A stretch of DNA of 64,000 bases from Palsa-1439 sp050015495 (GCA_050015495.1 JBEKBH010000001.1:1-64000); one strand, 5' to 3'; shown: positions 8,499-17,661, numbered from the stretch's first letter. Translations and numbers: made by a program. The notes: a model not told the origin generated them from the letters alone.

Positions 8499-9425
8499 AT
8501 GGCTTGGACCAAAGAGCGCATCGAGAAGATGATTGCTGACGGAGTTGAGGAAGGCCCAACGCTCGACTACAAACGGGCGGCTTCACTGGAAAAATCGGAT
8601 GACAAGCGAATTGAGATCACGAAGGACGTATCCTCGTTCGCGAACTCTTCAGGGGGAACCATTATCTATGGAGTTGCCGAATTCCAAGATGGAGACCGAC
8701 GACATCTGCCCGAACGTCCCGATCCTATCCAGCGTGCTGAAATCTCGAAAGAGTGGCTCGAACAGATAATTCAAACGATCCAGCCACGCATTGAGGGGCT
8801 GCAAGTCTACCCGGTCGCTTGGGATGAGAAGGCAAACACGGTCTGCTATGTGGTAGAGATTCCGCAATCGGATACTGCCCACCAAGCTCGAGACCACCGA
8901 TACCACATGCGTTACAATTTCACCACGCAGGCGATGGAAGACTACCAAGTGCGCGACGTAATGAATCGGGGAACGCATCCAAGAATCCGAGGCTGGATAT
9001 TCGTGAACAAACATCCGGGGCGACCGGGTGAAGGCACAATATTGGTCCGACTGAAAAATGTCGGGCGAATTCTCGCGAGACATTTTATGGTTCACTTGCA
9101 GTTACCTTTGGATATGAATGGCCTGATAAGCGTCCAAGGACCTGTGGTGATGCACGAGCGCGAAGATGGTTTCTGCCATGAACTACGACTCATGCCTGAA
9201 TCAGCAGAGTCCCCTTTGTTTCCGGGTTCAGACACCACGCTCCAAAGGCCAATCCGTACAGATATCTCAGAGTGGAGACACGTCAACGGGAGGCCGATGG
9301 ATTCTGTACGCGACGTACGAGTCAGAATGTTCGCGGACGAAATGCCAGCTATTGAGGCGACGTTGGAAGTCGGTTCTGTGCTATTCGATTGGGCTGAGGT
9401 TTCAACACCAGCGCCTGCACCGTAG
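8499..9425 (+). CDS. AlbA_2 (Schlafen-type) domain protein
   Basis: From ATG at 8499 the protein has 308 residues. The N-terminal 130 or so show the AlbA_2 pattern: EEGPTLDYKRAASLEK, then ITKDVSSFANSSGGTIIYGV, the E-x-LEFK and FANsxGGxlxiGv blocks of the family, followed by a beta-rich section and RYHMRYNFTTQAME. The C-terminal half is not recognised. Bacterial AlbA_2 proteins are often putative DNA-binding regulators, sometimes next to defence genes; related Schlafen proteins cleave tRNA, but no catalytic claim can be made here. The frame is open upstream through repeat sequence, but this first ATG is where protein-like sequence begins. Confidence 0.75.
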   Translation: MAWTKERIEKMIADGVEEGPTLDYKRAASLEKSDDKRIEITKDVSSFANSSGGTIIYGVAEFQDGDRRHLPERPDPIQRAEISKEWLEQIIQTIQPRIEGLQVYPVAWDEKANTVCYVVEIPQSDTAHQARDHRYHMRYNFTTQAMEDYQVRDVMNRGTHPRIRGWIFVNKHPGRPGEGTILVRLKNVGRILARHFMVHLQLPLDMNGLISVQGPVVMHEREDGFCHELRLMPESAESPLFPGSDTTLQRPIRTDISEWRHVNGRPMDSVRDVRVRMFADEMPAIEATLEVGSVLFDWAEVSTPAPAP

Positions 9426-9485
9426 TAAAGAGCGTCGGACCCATAATCACGACATCCTCACCCCTTGCCTCCGCGTGAACCGTCG

Positions 9486-10637
9486 TCAAACCTGCGTTTC
9501 GAATTTCGACATTCGGGTTTCGAGCTTGCCTGCATACGCCAGCACACACACCAGCGGCATGACTGGCAAGCTGAACCGCAGATCGGCATAGCTCACGGCG
9601 TGCACGAGCATGACGTAGGCGATCAAGATCAGTGCCAGGACCGTGTCCAAACCCCAAGGCCATCTCCGCCATAACCCGGCCCCCAACGCCGCCAGATAGA
9701 TGGCCTGAACGAGAATCGAGCCGACTGCGACGCGACGCGATGCCGTCTCAAACCAGAACCGCACGCACTTGCGCAGGCAGATTTCCCCAGCCTTGACCGG
9801 ATCGCCGACAATCTCCTTCCACGCCGCCCGGTAGTAGGCGCGATCCAATTCCACAACGCTCGCCCCCCCATGCTCAGTTTGAATGTCCTGCACGGCCTGC
9901 ATCCACTTCGCCTTCCCCGGTCCCTCCCAGAGACCGAGTGTCGGCTGGTAATTGCCGATGAACGTGGTCACCCCGCCCCGCTCGGTCGCCACCGGCACAA
10001 ACGCGCCATGGGTCACGACATAATTGCGCCACGTCCACGGCGCGACCACGAGGATCATTCCGGCAATCAGAATCGCCACCCGCGAGAGTGGCACGCGATG
10101 CAAATACGCCAGGGCCAACACCGCGACCGGCCAAGCGAGAAACGTCGGCTTGCACAAATTCACCACCGCCAACAGTCCGCCCGCCGCCAGCCACGGCCAG
10201 AATTTTCGACTCCGAAAGGCCAGCAACTGCACGCACACGTACGCCGCCAACAAAAAGGCCAACGTCGTCTCCTTGCCGATGAACGCCACACGCCAGATGG
10301 CAAAGGGATAGATCGCCCACAACGCCGCCGCTTTCCAGTTCCGGCCCGCCAACAGAAACACCAGCCAGACGGTGACCGTGTCCAACAGCGCTTGGAGACA
10401 TTTGGCCACCAGGGGCGAACCGGCCAGCGCGAGGAACACCGGATAAACTGGCCCCCGCGACACGTCGTCGTAGTGTCCGTCTCGAATCGTTTGGGCGATC
10501 TGGCCGTAGCCGTCGCCGTCTTCCCGCAAATGCATGCGCGGCTGTACCGCCGGGAACACGACGAACACAAACGCCAGGCGCGCAACCAGGGCGAGTCCCA
10601 GGCAAATCAATAGCGGTCGTGAGGCTGGCGTCGGCAT
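9486..10637 (-). CDS. GT39/PMT-like polytopic membrane protein
   Basis: The protein of about 383 residues has many hydrophobic segments. An early acidic luminal motif (HLREDGDGYGQIAQTIRDG) follows the first membrane helix, as in ArnT/PMT-type glycosyltransferases (GT-C fold), and RGPVYPVFLA lies before the next helices. It probably transfers a sugar from a polyprenyl-phosphate donor. ATG at 10637 is only 7 bases from the CCA end of the tRNA-Val gene, so there is no room for a normal ribosome site; a TTG a few codons downstream is an alternative start. The last residues (ETRMSKFETQV) are encoded by a dispersed repeat. Confidence 0.7.
   Translation of the reverse strand: MPTPASRPLLICLGLALVARLAFVFVVFPAVQPRMHLREDGDGYGQIAQTIRDGHYDDVSRGPVYPVFLALAGSPLVAKCLQALLDTVTVWLVFLLAGRNWKAAALWAIYPFAIWRVAFIGKETTLAFLLAAYVCVQLLAFRSRKFWPWLAAGGLLAVVNLCKPTFLAWPVAVLALAYLHRVPLSRVAILIAGMILVVAPWTWRNYVVTHGAFVPVATERGGVTTFIGNYQPTLGLWEGPGKAKWMQAVQDIQTEHGGASVVELDRAYYRAAWKEIVGDPVKAGEICLRKCVRFWFETASRRVAVGSILVQAIYLAALGAGLWRRWPWGLDTVLALILIAYVMLVHAVSYADLRFSLPVMPLVCVLAYAGKLETRMSKFETQV
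9497..9524. repeat. TTCGAATTTCGACATTCGG repeat, copy 1, inside a coding end
   Basis: A 28-base sequence with TTTCGAATTTCGACATTC as its core recurs with few changes at 48175-48202 and 48222-48249. Here it supplies the last codons of the GT39-like gene on the minus strand. Confidence 0.65.
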
Positions 10638-10644
10638 CGAAAAA

Positions 10645-10721
10645 TGGTGGGCGCGACAGGACTTGAACCTGTGACCTCGCGGGTGTGATCCGCGCGTTCT
10701 AGCCAACTGAACTACGCGCCC
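10645..10721 (-). tRNA. tRNA-Val (anticodon CAC)
   Basis: Reading the minus strand from 10721, the acceptor arm GGGCGCG pairs with CGCGCCC and the CCA end is encoded. The D arm is GTTC/GAAC, the anticodon stem CGCGG/CCGCG with loop ATCACAC gives U33 followed by anticodon CAC (valine GUG codons), and the T arm is ACAGG-TTCAAGT-CCTGT. All four arms pair perfectly. Confidence 0.95.
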
Positions 10722-10810
10722 TTCCCAAAAGTGTGCGCAGACTAGCAGCCTGCCCCCCGCTTTTCAAGTCTTGAGGACGGGATTGTCGAAAGGCTAATCT
10801 GTAGCCACCA

Positions 10811-13081
10811 ATGCCAACTGCTTCTCGCGTCCCGACTGGTGCGTTCCGCCACCTGGTGTTCCTGGTGGTGATGGCTCTCGGCACGTTGGCCGCCTTCGGC
10901 GTTTTGCTGGGAAGACGATTCTCTCCCGAGAACTATCAGGTGGCATCCATCGTCCCCGACACGGTCGAGTTCGCCGCGTTCGGCGTCGCAGTGGTGGCGG
11001 CGGTCTGCGCCCTGGTGGCGTTGACCCGGAAACGGGAATCCTGGCGGAGGTTCGCGGTGGGCGCACTTCCGGTGGCGGGCGCATCCGTTCTCATCCTCGC
11101 CAAACACTTGTGGAATGCTCCCATTCAACTGTACGACATGCTGCTGTTTTGCGTCGCCTGCGGTTGGACGGCCCGCTTGTGGATGCGGGGCTTGCCCGCC
11201 AGCGATTCTGGGGCGGGCTTGCCCGCCAACGACCCTAGGGCGGGCGAAACGTTTGCCGAGGACCGTTACGCAACTCCCCTCCGTCTTGCGGTCTGGGGCG
11301 CCGTCGTGGCTCTCGCCGTGTACCAATTCCGCCAGCAGGTGTGGTACTTGAACAATCTGGCGCTGGGATACGCCGACTGTGGCGAGAACGCCCGGCTCCT
11401 GTTCAACTCGATCACAAATCCCCACGAACTCTTTCTCCGGGTGAATCCCGACAAACCACTGTGTTACGACCACATCGATTTCGGCATCGTTCCATTTCTG
11501 CCCCTCTGGCTGCTCTGGCCCGATCTCAAGCTCACCATCTTGCTGCAAGTAATCTCGGTTTTCGGCGTCGCCATACCCCTCTTCTTCATCGCCAAACGCG
11601 CGCTTCAATCGGAAACGGCGGCCCTGATGGTGGTGCTGGCGTGGGTCTTGTATCCGTCAACATCTCAATTCGTGTACAGCGCGTCGTACGGTTTCCGATG
11701 GGGCAACCTGTGCCTGCTGCTGTACTTCGCGGCCCTCGCGCTTTGGTCCAACGGGCGCGCGGGCTGGGCGCTCGTCTGCGCGCTGTGGGCGATCTCGATC
11801 AAGGAAGAAGCCGCCATCGTGGTGGGCATGTTTGGCCTCTATCTGGCGTTGTTCGAACAACGCAAAGTCGCCGGGATCGTGCTGGCGGTTTCCGCTTTCG
11901 GATACTTCCTCCTGGCCACGTCAGTGCTGGTCCCGCTCATCGGCGGCCACAATTACGTCATGACCATTTTCTTCCACGACCTTGGACATTCCACAGGGGA
12001 GATTCTTTTGTCGCCGGTAACCAAGCCGGCGGTGTTTTGGGGAAATTTGTTCGAGCCCGCGTCCTGGTACTTCGCGGCGGTGCTGCTGGCCCCGCTCTTG
12101 TTTCTGCCGTTGCGAAAGCCTTCCATGCTGCTGGTCGGATCGCTCACGTTCGTCTTTTGTTGCATGAACCACGCTCTGAAGAACATCTGCTTTTGGTATC
12201 AGGCCGGGCTGTTGCCGGTGATCTTCTGGGCCTTCGTCGTCGCAATTCGACAACAACCCGACGCTCGACAACGCTTTGCCACTCTCACCGGCGTGGCGGT
12301 CTCCTGCGCCGCCATGTCGCTATTCCTCGGCGCGCAGCCGTGGAGCAAGACTACCACGACCATCCATCTGTCCCCGGGCCGCCTTGATCGCGTCGAACGG
12401 CTCCGTTCGGAAATCAATCCCGGGGGCTCGTTGTTCGCCACGCAACGCGTCGCCGCGCATTTTATCAAACAACGCTACCTGTATCTTGAACTGCCCGCGC
12501 CCGATTCGATCGACTACGCCCTTCTCGATCTCCGCGATTCGTGGCGCGGTTCCACGGACGATCTCCTGTGGCTGGAGAGGCTCCGGCGCATCCAGCACGA
12601 TGTTGAAGCCAACCCAAATCTCCACCTCGTCAGCGCTGACGACGGCCTGTTGCTTTACTCTCGTCAGGGACCGCCTCTGGACGCACAAAAACTTGTCGAG
12701 CGTGAAGCGTTGCCGGCGACATTGAATCGTCAGAAGCTCGAATTGGGTGGCGGGATCCGTGTCGTCGGATTCACGATCGAGCCCGTGGAGCCTGTCGCGA
12801 GCATTTCGATGGACCGGGTTCGGGTCACCGGGTTTTTTACCGTGTCGGCCCACACCAATGCCGACATCGCCGTGCGCTGCATCGCCAACCTGAATGACCT
12901 CGGCAACATCGACAGTTACGGGAGTGAATTCCAGCCGCTCGGTCAGTGTGTCTGGCCCGTGTCGAAATGGGAAACCAACAGATACTACGCGGAGAGCTTC
13001 ATCGTTTCCCTGCCCACCGGGTTGGCCAGGAGTATTTCGTCTGTGAACTTCGCCTCCCTGCCGCTCGATCAGCCCCGCTGA
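10811..13081 (+). CDS. DUF2079 polytopic membrane protein
   Basis: The 756-residue protein has about a dozen hydrophobic segments in its first 530 residues and a soluble C-terminal domain of about 220 residues. Motifs such as LGYADCGENARLLFNSI, YDHIDFGIVPFLPLWLL and ALWAISIKEEAAIVVGMFGLYLA match DUF2079, a GT-C-like family thought to act on lipid-linked sugars. A second DUF2079 gene lies at 61816, but without this C-terminal extension. A loop after the first helices holds two 9-residue repeats encoded by a 27-base tandem repeat at 11185-11246. Function is inferred from family and topology only. Confidence 0.82.
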   Translation: MPTASRVPTGAFRHLVFLVVMALGTLAAFGVLLGRRFSPENYQVASIVPDTVEFAAFGVAVVAAVCALVALTRKRESWRRFAVGALPVAGASVLILAKHLWNAPIQLYDMLLFCVACGWTARLWMRGLPASDSGAGLPANDPRAGETFAEDRYATPLRLAVWGAVVALAVYQFRQQVWYLNNLALGYADCGENARLLFNSITNPHELFLRVNPDKPLCYDHIDFGIVPFLPLWLLWPDLKLTILLQVISVFGVAIPLFFIAKRALQSETAALMVVLAWVLYPSTSQFVYSASYGFRWGNLCLLLYFAALALWSNGRAGWALVCALWAISIKEEAAIVVGMFGLYLALFEQRKVAGIVLAVSAFGYFLLATSVLVPLIGGHNYVMTIFFHDLGHSTGEILLSPVTKPAVFWGNLFEPASWYFAAVLLAPLLFLPLRKPSMLLVGSLTFVFCCMNHALKNICFWYQAGLLPVIFWAFVVAIRQQPDARQRFATLTGVAVSCAAMSLFLGAQPWSKTTTTIHLSPGRLDRVERLRSEINPGGSLFATQRVAAHFIKQRYLYLELPAPDSIDYALLDLRDSWRGSTDDLLWLERLRRIQHDVEANPNLHLVSADDGLLLYSRQGPPLDAQKLVEREALPATLNRQKLELGGGIRVVGFTIEPVEPVASISMDRVRVTGFFTVSAHTNADIAVRCIANLNDLGNIDSYGSEFQPLGQCVWPVSKWETNRYYAESFIVSLPTGLARSISSVNFASLPLDQPR
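11185..11246 (+). repeat. 27-base tandem repeat in frame within a DUF2079 gene
   Basis: Two 27-base units and part of a third each contain the palindrome GGCGGGCTTGCCCGCC or a close variant. Translated, they give the nine-residue units RGLPASDSG and AGLPANDPR followed by AGE. The block lies in a hydrophilic loop between membrane segments, where extra residues are tolerated. Confidence 0.75.
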
Positions 13082-13096
13082 ATTCGGGCGGACGGG

Positions 13097-14710
13097 TCAG
13101 ATTCCGGCCTTCCGCAGAACGGTATCGCGCTTCCAATTCACATCGTCGCGCTGCGCGTAATCGAGCGTATATTGCAGGCCGCGCGATTCCTTGCGTTGCA
13201 GCGCGCTTTCGATGATCAACTCCGCCACCAGCGCCAGATTGCGCAACTCGATCAGGTCCGGCGTGACCTTGTAATCCCAGTAGAACTGGTTGATCTCGCG
13301 CTGCAGGTTCTGGATGCGGGCGCGGGCGCGCAACAGCCGCTTGTCCGTGCGGACGATCCCGACGTAATCCCACATCAGGCGACGAATCTCATCCCAGTTG
13401 TGGGTCACGACGACGAGTTCGTCGGGATTCGACGCGCTTCCGCTCTCCCACGCGGGAAGCTCTGCCGGGGGCGGCGAGAATTGGTCATGCTGACGCAAGG
13501 CCACGTCCGCCGCCCGATGCGCGACCACCAGCGCTTCCAGCAGCGAATTACTCGCCAGGCGATTGGCCCCGTGCAATCCGGTGCAGCCCACCTCGCCCGC
13601 CGCCAGCAGCCCGACAACCTCCGTCTCGCCGTCCACGTTCGTGACAACGCCGCCGCATTGATAATGCGCCGCCGGCACGACCGGGATCGGCGTCTTGGTC
13701 ATGTCGTGACCGTATCCGAGGCATTTCGCGTAAATGTTTGGAAACCGCTTCTTCACAAACTCAGGGTCTTTGTGCGTAATGTCCAGGAGCACAAAGCTCG
13801 CGCCCGTCTTCTTCATCTCCGCGTCAATCGCGCGGGCCACGATGTCGCGCGGGGCGAGATCGGCCATCGGATGGTAGCGCTTCATGAACGCTTCGCCGTC
13901 CTTGCCCCGCAAGATCGCCCCTTCCCCGCGCACGGCTTCACTGATCAGAAATGATTTCGCCTTCGGATCGTAGAGGCAGGTCGGATGAAATTGAATGAAC
14001 TCCATGTCGGCGACACTCGCTCCGGCGCGGTACGCCATCGCCACGCCGTCCCCGCTGGCAATGTCGGGATTCGTGGTGTACAGATAGACCTTGCCCGAAC
14101 CGCCAGTGGCCAACAACGTGATCTTCGCGGAAAACACCTCGACGTTCCCCTGCTTCTCATCCAGGGCGTAGCATCCCAGACAACGGTTGGGTTCGCTGAG
14201 ACCGAGTTTCTGGGTGGTAATGAGATCAATCACCATGGACTCTTCAAGCACCGTAATGCTCGGGTGTCTTGCCACCTGCGCCAGTAACGCCCGCTCAATC
14301 TCACGCCCGGTGATGTCGCCCGCGTGCAGCACGCGCCGCCGCGTGTGGCCGCCCTCGCGTCCCAGATCGAACTGGCCGCGCCCGTTTTCCTGCTCGGTAA
14401 ATTTCACGCCAAACTCGATCAGTTCGCGCACCAGCGACGGGCCTTCGCTGACAATCGTGCGCACCACGTCTTCCTTGCACAGGCCGGCGCCCGCTTCCAA
14501 CGTGTCGCGCACGTGCAATTCCAGCGAGTCATCCTTGGCCATCACCGCCGCGATGCCGCCCTGCGCGTAGTTGGTATTGCTCTCCGCCCGCTCCTTCTTG
14601 GTAATGATCGCCACGGTCCCTGCCGCCGCCACCTTCAGGGCGTACGTCAACCCCGCGATGCCGCTGCCGATGACCAAAAAGTCGTAATTCCGTTGTAGTT
14701 TGCCTGCCAT
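13097..14710 (-). CDS. nadB: L-aspartate oxidase
   Basis: The protein has 537 residues from MAGKLQRNYDFLVIGSGIAG. The FAD-binding GSGIAGL motif is at residues 15-21, followed by NYAQGGIAA, the RRVLHAGDITG block and EFIQFHPT, then HYQCGGV and GEVGCTGLHGANRLASNSLLE, which together identify L-aspartate oxidase within the fumarate reductase flavoprotein family. It oxidises L-aspartate to iminoaspartate, the first step of de novo NAD synthesis in the cytoplasm. The length is normal. It is divergent from the HtrA-like gene, with 71 bases between the two starts. nadA and nadC are not in the window. Confidence 0.93.
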   Translation of the reverse strand: MAGKLQRNYDFLVIGSGIAGLTYALKVAAAGTVAIITKKERAESNTNYAQGGIAAVMAKDDSLELHVRDTLEAGAGLCKEDVVRTIVSEGPSLVRELIEFGVKFTEQENGRGQFDLGREGGHTRRRVLHAGDITGREIERALLAQVARHPSITVLEESMVIDLITTQKLGLSEPNRCLGCYALDEKQGNVEVFSAKITLLATGGSGKVYLYTTNPDIASGDGVAMAYRAGASVADMEFIQFHPTCLYDPKAKSFLISEAVRGEGAILRGKDGEAFMKRYHPMADLAPRDIVARAIDAEMKKTGASFVLLDITHKDPEFVKKRFPNIYAKCLGYGHDMTKTPIPVVPAAHYQCGGVVTNVDGETEVVGLLAAGEVGCTGLHGANRLASNSLLEALVVAHRAADVALRQHDQFSPPPAELPAWESGSASNPDELVVVTHNWDEIRRLMWDYVGIVRTDKRLLRARARIQNLQREINQFYWDYKVTPDLIELRNLALVAELIIESALQRKESRGLQYTLDYAQRDDVNWKRDTVLRKAGI

Positions 14711-14781
14711 GACTTGCAGAAGCTGAATCGATCGCCTACTTTGCGCATCATTAATACACGAAAAGAGTGCAGAGAGCAAAA

Positions 14782-15810
14782 ATGAAACCTCGCTTTCAAT
14801 TGGTATTCGACAACCCGTCAACGGGGGGTGAAACCCTCCGCACGGCCACGCGTGCCCCCGCCGATGAGGAACTCCTGGACGCGTACTCGCGGGCCGTCGT
14901 CCGTACTGCCGAAAAGGTCGGCCCCTCCGTGGTCAAAATCGATGTGCAGCAACGGGCCACCGGCGGTCGGCTGGTTCGCGGCGGCAGCGGGTCAGGGTTT
15001 GTTTTCACCCCGGACGGATTCATCCTCACCAACAGCCACGTCGTCGATGGCGCCGCGCGGATCGAGGTCGCACTCACCGACGGTCGCACTTGTGAAGCCT
15101 TCCTGATCGGGAACGATCCCGACACGGATCTGGCCGTGATCCGGATTCATGCGCCCGAACTGACCCACGTAACGCTGGGCGACTCGGCGTCGTTGCGCGT
15201 CGGCGAAGTCGCCATCGCCATCGGCAATCCGTACGGATTTCAGTGTACGGTCACGGCGGGAATCGTCAGCGCGCTGGGTCGGTCGCTCCGCACACAAACG
15301 GGACGGCTGATTGATAACGTAATCCAAACCGACGCGGCGTTGAACCCGGGCAACTCGGGCGGACCGTTGGTCAACTCGCGTGGTGAGGTCATCGGCGTGA
15401 ATACCGCGGTGATTCTGCCCGCGCAAGGCATCTGCTTTGCCGTGCCCGTTGACACGGCGAGGTTCGTGCTCGGTTACCTGATGCGCGACGGCAAAATCCG
15501 GCGCGCGTATATCGGTGTCGCCGGGCAAAACATCGACCTCCATCGTCGCCTCGTGCGGTTCCATCAATTGACGAGCGAAAGCGGGGTGCTGGTGATTTCC
15601 GTCGAACGCGGCGGTCCGGCGGCAACCGCAGGGATTGAAGAGGGCGACGTTGTCCTCGCTCTGGATGGCCGGACGGTGGCCACGATTGATGACTTGCATC
15701 GGATGCTGACGGGCGACAAAATAGGCGTCAACAGCAAGCTGACGGTATTGCGGCGGTCGCAAAAACTGGATGTCGAGCTTGTCCCACAAGACTCGCCGCA
15801 TCGAGATTGA
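14782..15810 (+). CDS. HtrA/DegP-like serine protease with PDZ domain, no export signal
   Basis: The 342-residue protein has the S1C catalytic triad in order: H86 (TNSHVV), D116 (DPDTDLAV) and S192 (NPGNSGGP). A single PDZ domain follows at about 245-335 (GVLVISVERGGPAATAGIEEGDVVLALDG). Unlike classical DegP it lacks a signal peptide or N-terminal membrane anchor and opens directly with MKPRFQLVFD, so it may act in the cytoplasm. ATG at 14782 was chosen over a GTG 15 bases earlier because AGAGAG lies 5 bases upstream of it. The quinone reductase follows 6 bases after the stop. Confidence 0.88.
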   Translation: MKPRFQLVFDNPSTGGETLRTATRAPADEELLDAYSRAVVRTAEKVGPSVVKIDVQQRATGGRLVRGGSGSGFVFTPDGFILTNSHVVDGAARIEVALTDGRTCEAFLIGNDPDTDLAVIRIHAPELTHVTLGDSASLRVGEVAIAIGNPYGFQCTVTAGIVSALGRSLRTQTGRLIDNVIQTDAALNPGNSGGPLVNSRGEVIGVNTAVILPAQGICFAVPVDTARFVLGYLMRDGKIRRAYIGVAGQNIDLHRRLVRFHQLTSESGVLVISVERGGPAATAGIEEGDVVLALDGRTVATIDDLHRMLTGDKIGVNSKLTVLRRSQKLDVELVPQDSPHRD

Positions 15811-15816
15811 CAAGCC

Positions 15817-16791
15817 TTGAAAGCGATCCGAGTCCATCAATTCGGCGGTCCCGAAGTGATGAAGCTGGAAGACGTGCCGGACCCGAAGCCGGCGGCCGGC
15901 CAGGTGCTGGTGCGGTTGTGCGCCATCGGGGTGAATCCGGTCGATACCTACGTCCGCTCGGGCGGTTACACGGTCAATATCACGTTCCCGTTCACTCCCG
16001 GTTCCGACGGCGCCGGTGTCATCGAGGCCACGGGCGATGGCGTGAACCGCTTCCAGCGGGGCGACCGCGTCTACATTTTCGGCACCATCAGCGGCATCCG
16101 TACGGGCGCGTATGCCGAACTGGCCGTTTGCGCCGCGTCACAGGTCTGCCCGTTGCCTGACACCGTAAGCTTTGCGCAAGGTGCTGCCGTCGGCGTGCCC
16201 TACTCGACGGCCTATCGTGCGCTGTTTCAGAAGGCCCAGGTCGTTCCGGGTGAGACCGTCTTCATCCACGGCGCCAGCGGTGGCGTTGGCATCGCCGCCA
16301 CACAACTCGCCGTGGCGCATGGACTCCGGGTTGTCGGCACCGCCGGCACCGAGCGCGGGCGTGAACTGGTTAAGGAACAAGGAGCGCATTATGTCCTCGA
16401 TCACCACGCCCCGGATTACCTCGAGAAACTGACGGCGTTCACCGACGGTCACGGCCCAGATGTGATTATCGAGATGCTGGCGAACGTCAATCTGGCCAAA
16501 GATCTCGGCGTGATCGCCATGCATGGACGGATTGTCGTGATCGGGAACCGCGGTTCGATCGAGATTAATCCCCGCGCGGCCATGCAGCGCGACGCGACGA
16601 TCATGGGCATGATGATGCCCAACGCACCAGAGCGGGACGTTGTCAGTGCCCACGCGGCGTTGACGGCCGGGCTGGCCAATGGTTCGCTCAAACCCGTCAT
16701 CAATCAAGAGATTCCCCTGAAGGACGCGTCCAAAGCGCACGAGTTGATCATGCAGCCCGGTGCCAACGGCAAAATCGTGCTGATACCGTAG
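15817..16791 (+). CDS. zinc-independent NADPH:quinone oxidoreductase (zeta-crystallin type)
   Basis: The 324-residue MDR-family protein starts with a TTG codon: its beginning, MKAIRVHQFGGPEVMKLEDVP, aligns with the invariant N-terminus of quinone reductases, and no ATG is available nearby. The Rossmann motif is FIHGASGGVGIAATQLA, and there is no cysteine-rich structural zinc loop or catalytic zinc site, as in QOR enzymes. It should reduce quinones or other enones with NADPH in the cytoplasm. It follows the HtrA-like gene by 6 bases and is probably co-transcribed with it. Confidence 0.88.
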   Translation: MKAIRVHQFGGPEVMKLEDVPDPKPAAGQVLVRLCAIGVNPVDTYVRSGGYTVNITFPFTPGSDGAGVIEATGDGVNRFQRGDRVYIFGTISGIRTGAYAELAVCAASQVCPLPDTVSFAQGAAVGVPYSTAYRALFQKAQVVPGETVFIHGASGGVGIAATQLAVAHGLRVVGTAGTERGRELVKEQGAHYVLDHHAPDYLEKLTAFTDGHGPDVIIEMLANVNLAKDLGVIAMHGRIVVIGNRGSIEINPRAAMQRDATIMGMMMPNAPERDVVSAHAALTAGLANGSLKPVINQEIPLKDASKAHELIMQPGANGKIVLIP

Positions 16792-16803
16792 CGCCAGACC
16801 GCG

Positions 16804-17661
16804 CTACAGAATCGCATTATCGATCAGGCGAACCTTGCCCATATGCGCGGCGATCAGGGCGACGTTGCCGTGCCGGACTGTGGTGACTGGCTCCAGGGTT
16901 TCGCCGTCAACGATTTGCGCGTAGTCCAGGCGCGCAGCCGGCGCGAGGGACACGGTGCGTTGCATGGCGCCTTCCAGGCGATGCGCCGTTTGCTCGCCTT
17001 CGGTGAACAAATCGTGCACGACCCGCAGTGCCTTGGACACGACGGCGGCTTGCGCGCGTTCGGCCGTCGATAGCCGTGCATTGCGGCTGCTCATCGCCAA
17101 ACCATCGGGCTCGCGGACCGTTGGCGCGGACACGATTTCAATCGGGAACCGAAGATCGCGGACCATTCGTTGCACGACTTTGAGTTGTTGGTAATCCTTC
17201 TGCCCAAAAACGGCGAGGTCGGGTTGGACGATATGAAAGAGCTTGGCCACGATGGTACACACGCCCCGAAAGTGTCCCGGCCGCCTCTCGCCTTCGAATC
17301 GCCGGGACAGCGCCGTCTCCTCAACCCACGTCGCGGCGGCGTGCGCGCTCCCAGCCCCGCCGGGATACATCTCATCATCGGACGGCGCAAAGACCGCGTC
17401 CACCTTCTCGCGACGGCATAGCTGCTCATCGGCGCGCAAATCACGCGGGTATTGCTGGAAGTCTTCGTGTGGACCGAACTGGGTCGGATTCACGTAAATA
17501 CTGACGACCACCGCCGCGCCTTCCTCGCGCGCTCGACGCATCAACGCCGCATGACCCTCGTGCAGCGCTCCCATCGTCGGCACCAGCGCCACCCGCCGGC
17601 CCGATCGTCTGATCGTAGCGGAAGTTTCCCGCATCTCCTTGACCGTCCGGATGATGTCCAT
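16804..17661 (-). CDS. panC: pantothenate synthetase
   Basis: The 285-residue protein has the nucleotidyl-transferase landmarks PTMGALHEGHAALMRRA (HIGH-like, residues 28-44), SIYVNPTQFGP, RPGHFRGVCTIVAKLF, FGQKDYQQL and the KMSKS-like LAMSSRNARLS. It joins pantoate to beta-alanine with ATP. Length is normal. It stands alone on the minus strand, convergent with the quinone reductase, while panB is 5 kb away at 21758. Divergent prolyl oligopeptidase transcription starts about 170 bases upstream. Confidence 0.94.
   Translation of the reverse strand: MDIIRTVKEMRETSATIRRSGRRVALVPTMGALHEGHAALMRRAREEGAAVVVSIYVNPTQFGPHEDFQQYPRDLRADEQLCRREKVDAVFAPSDDEMYPGGAGSAHAAATWVEETALSRRFEGERRPGHFRGVCTIVAKLFHIVQPDLAVFGQKDYQQLKVVQRMVRDLRFPIEIVSAPTVREPDGLAMSSRNARLSTAERAQAAVVSKALRVVHDLFTEGEQTAHRLEGAMQRTVSLAPAARLDYAQIVDGETLEPVTTVRHGNVALIAAHMGKVRLIDNAIL

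Noticed and set aside
11185..11246. CRISPR array
   Set aside because: Units are in frame within a membrane protein gene and directly adjacent, with no spacers.
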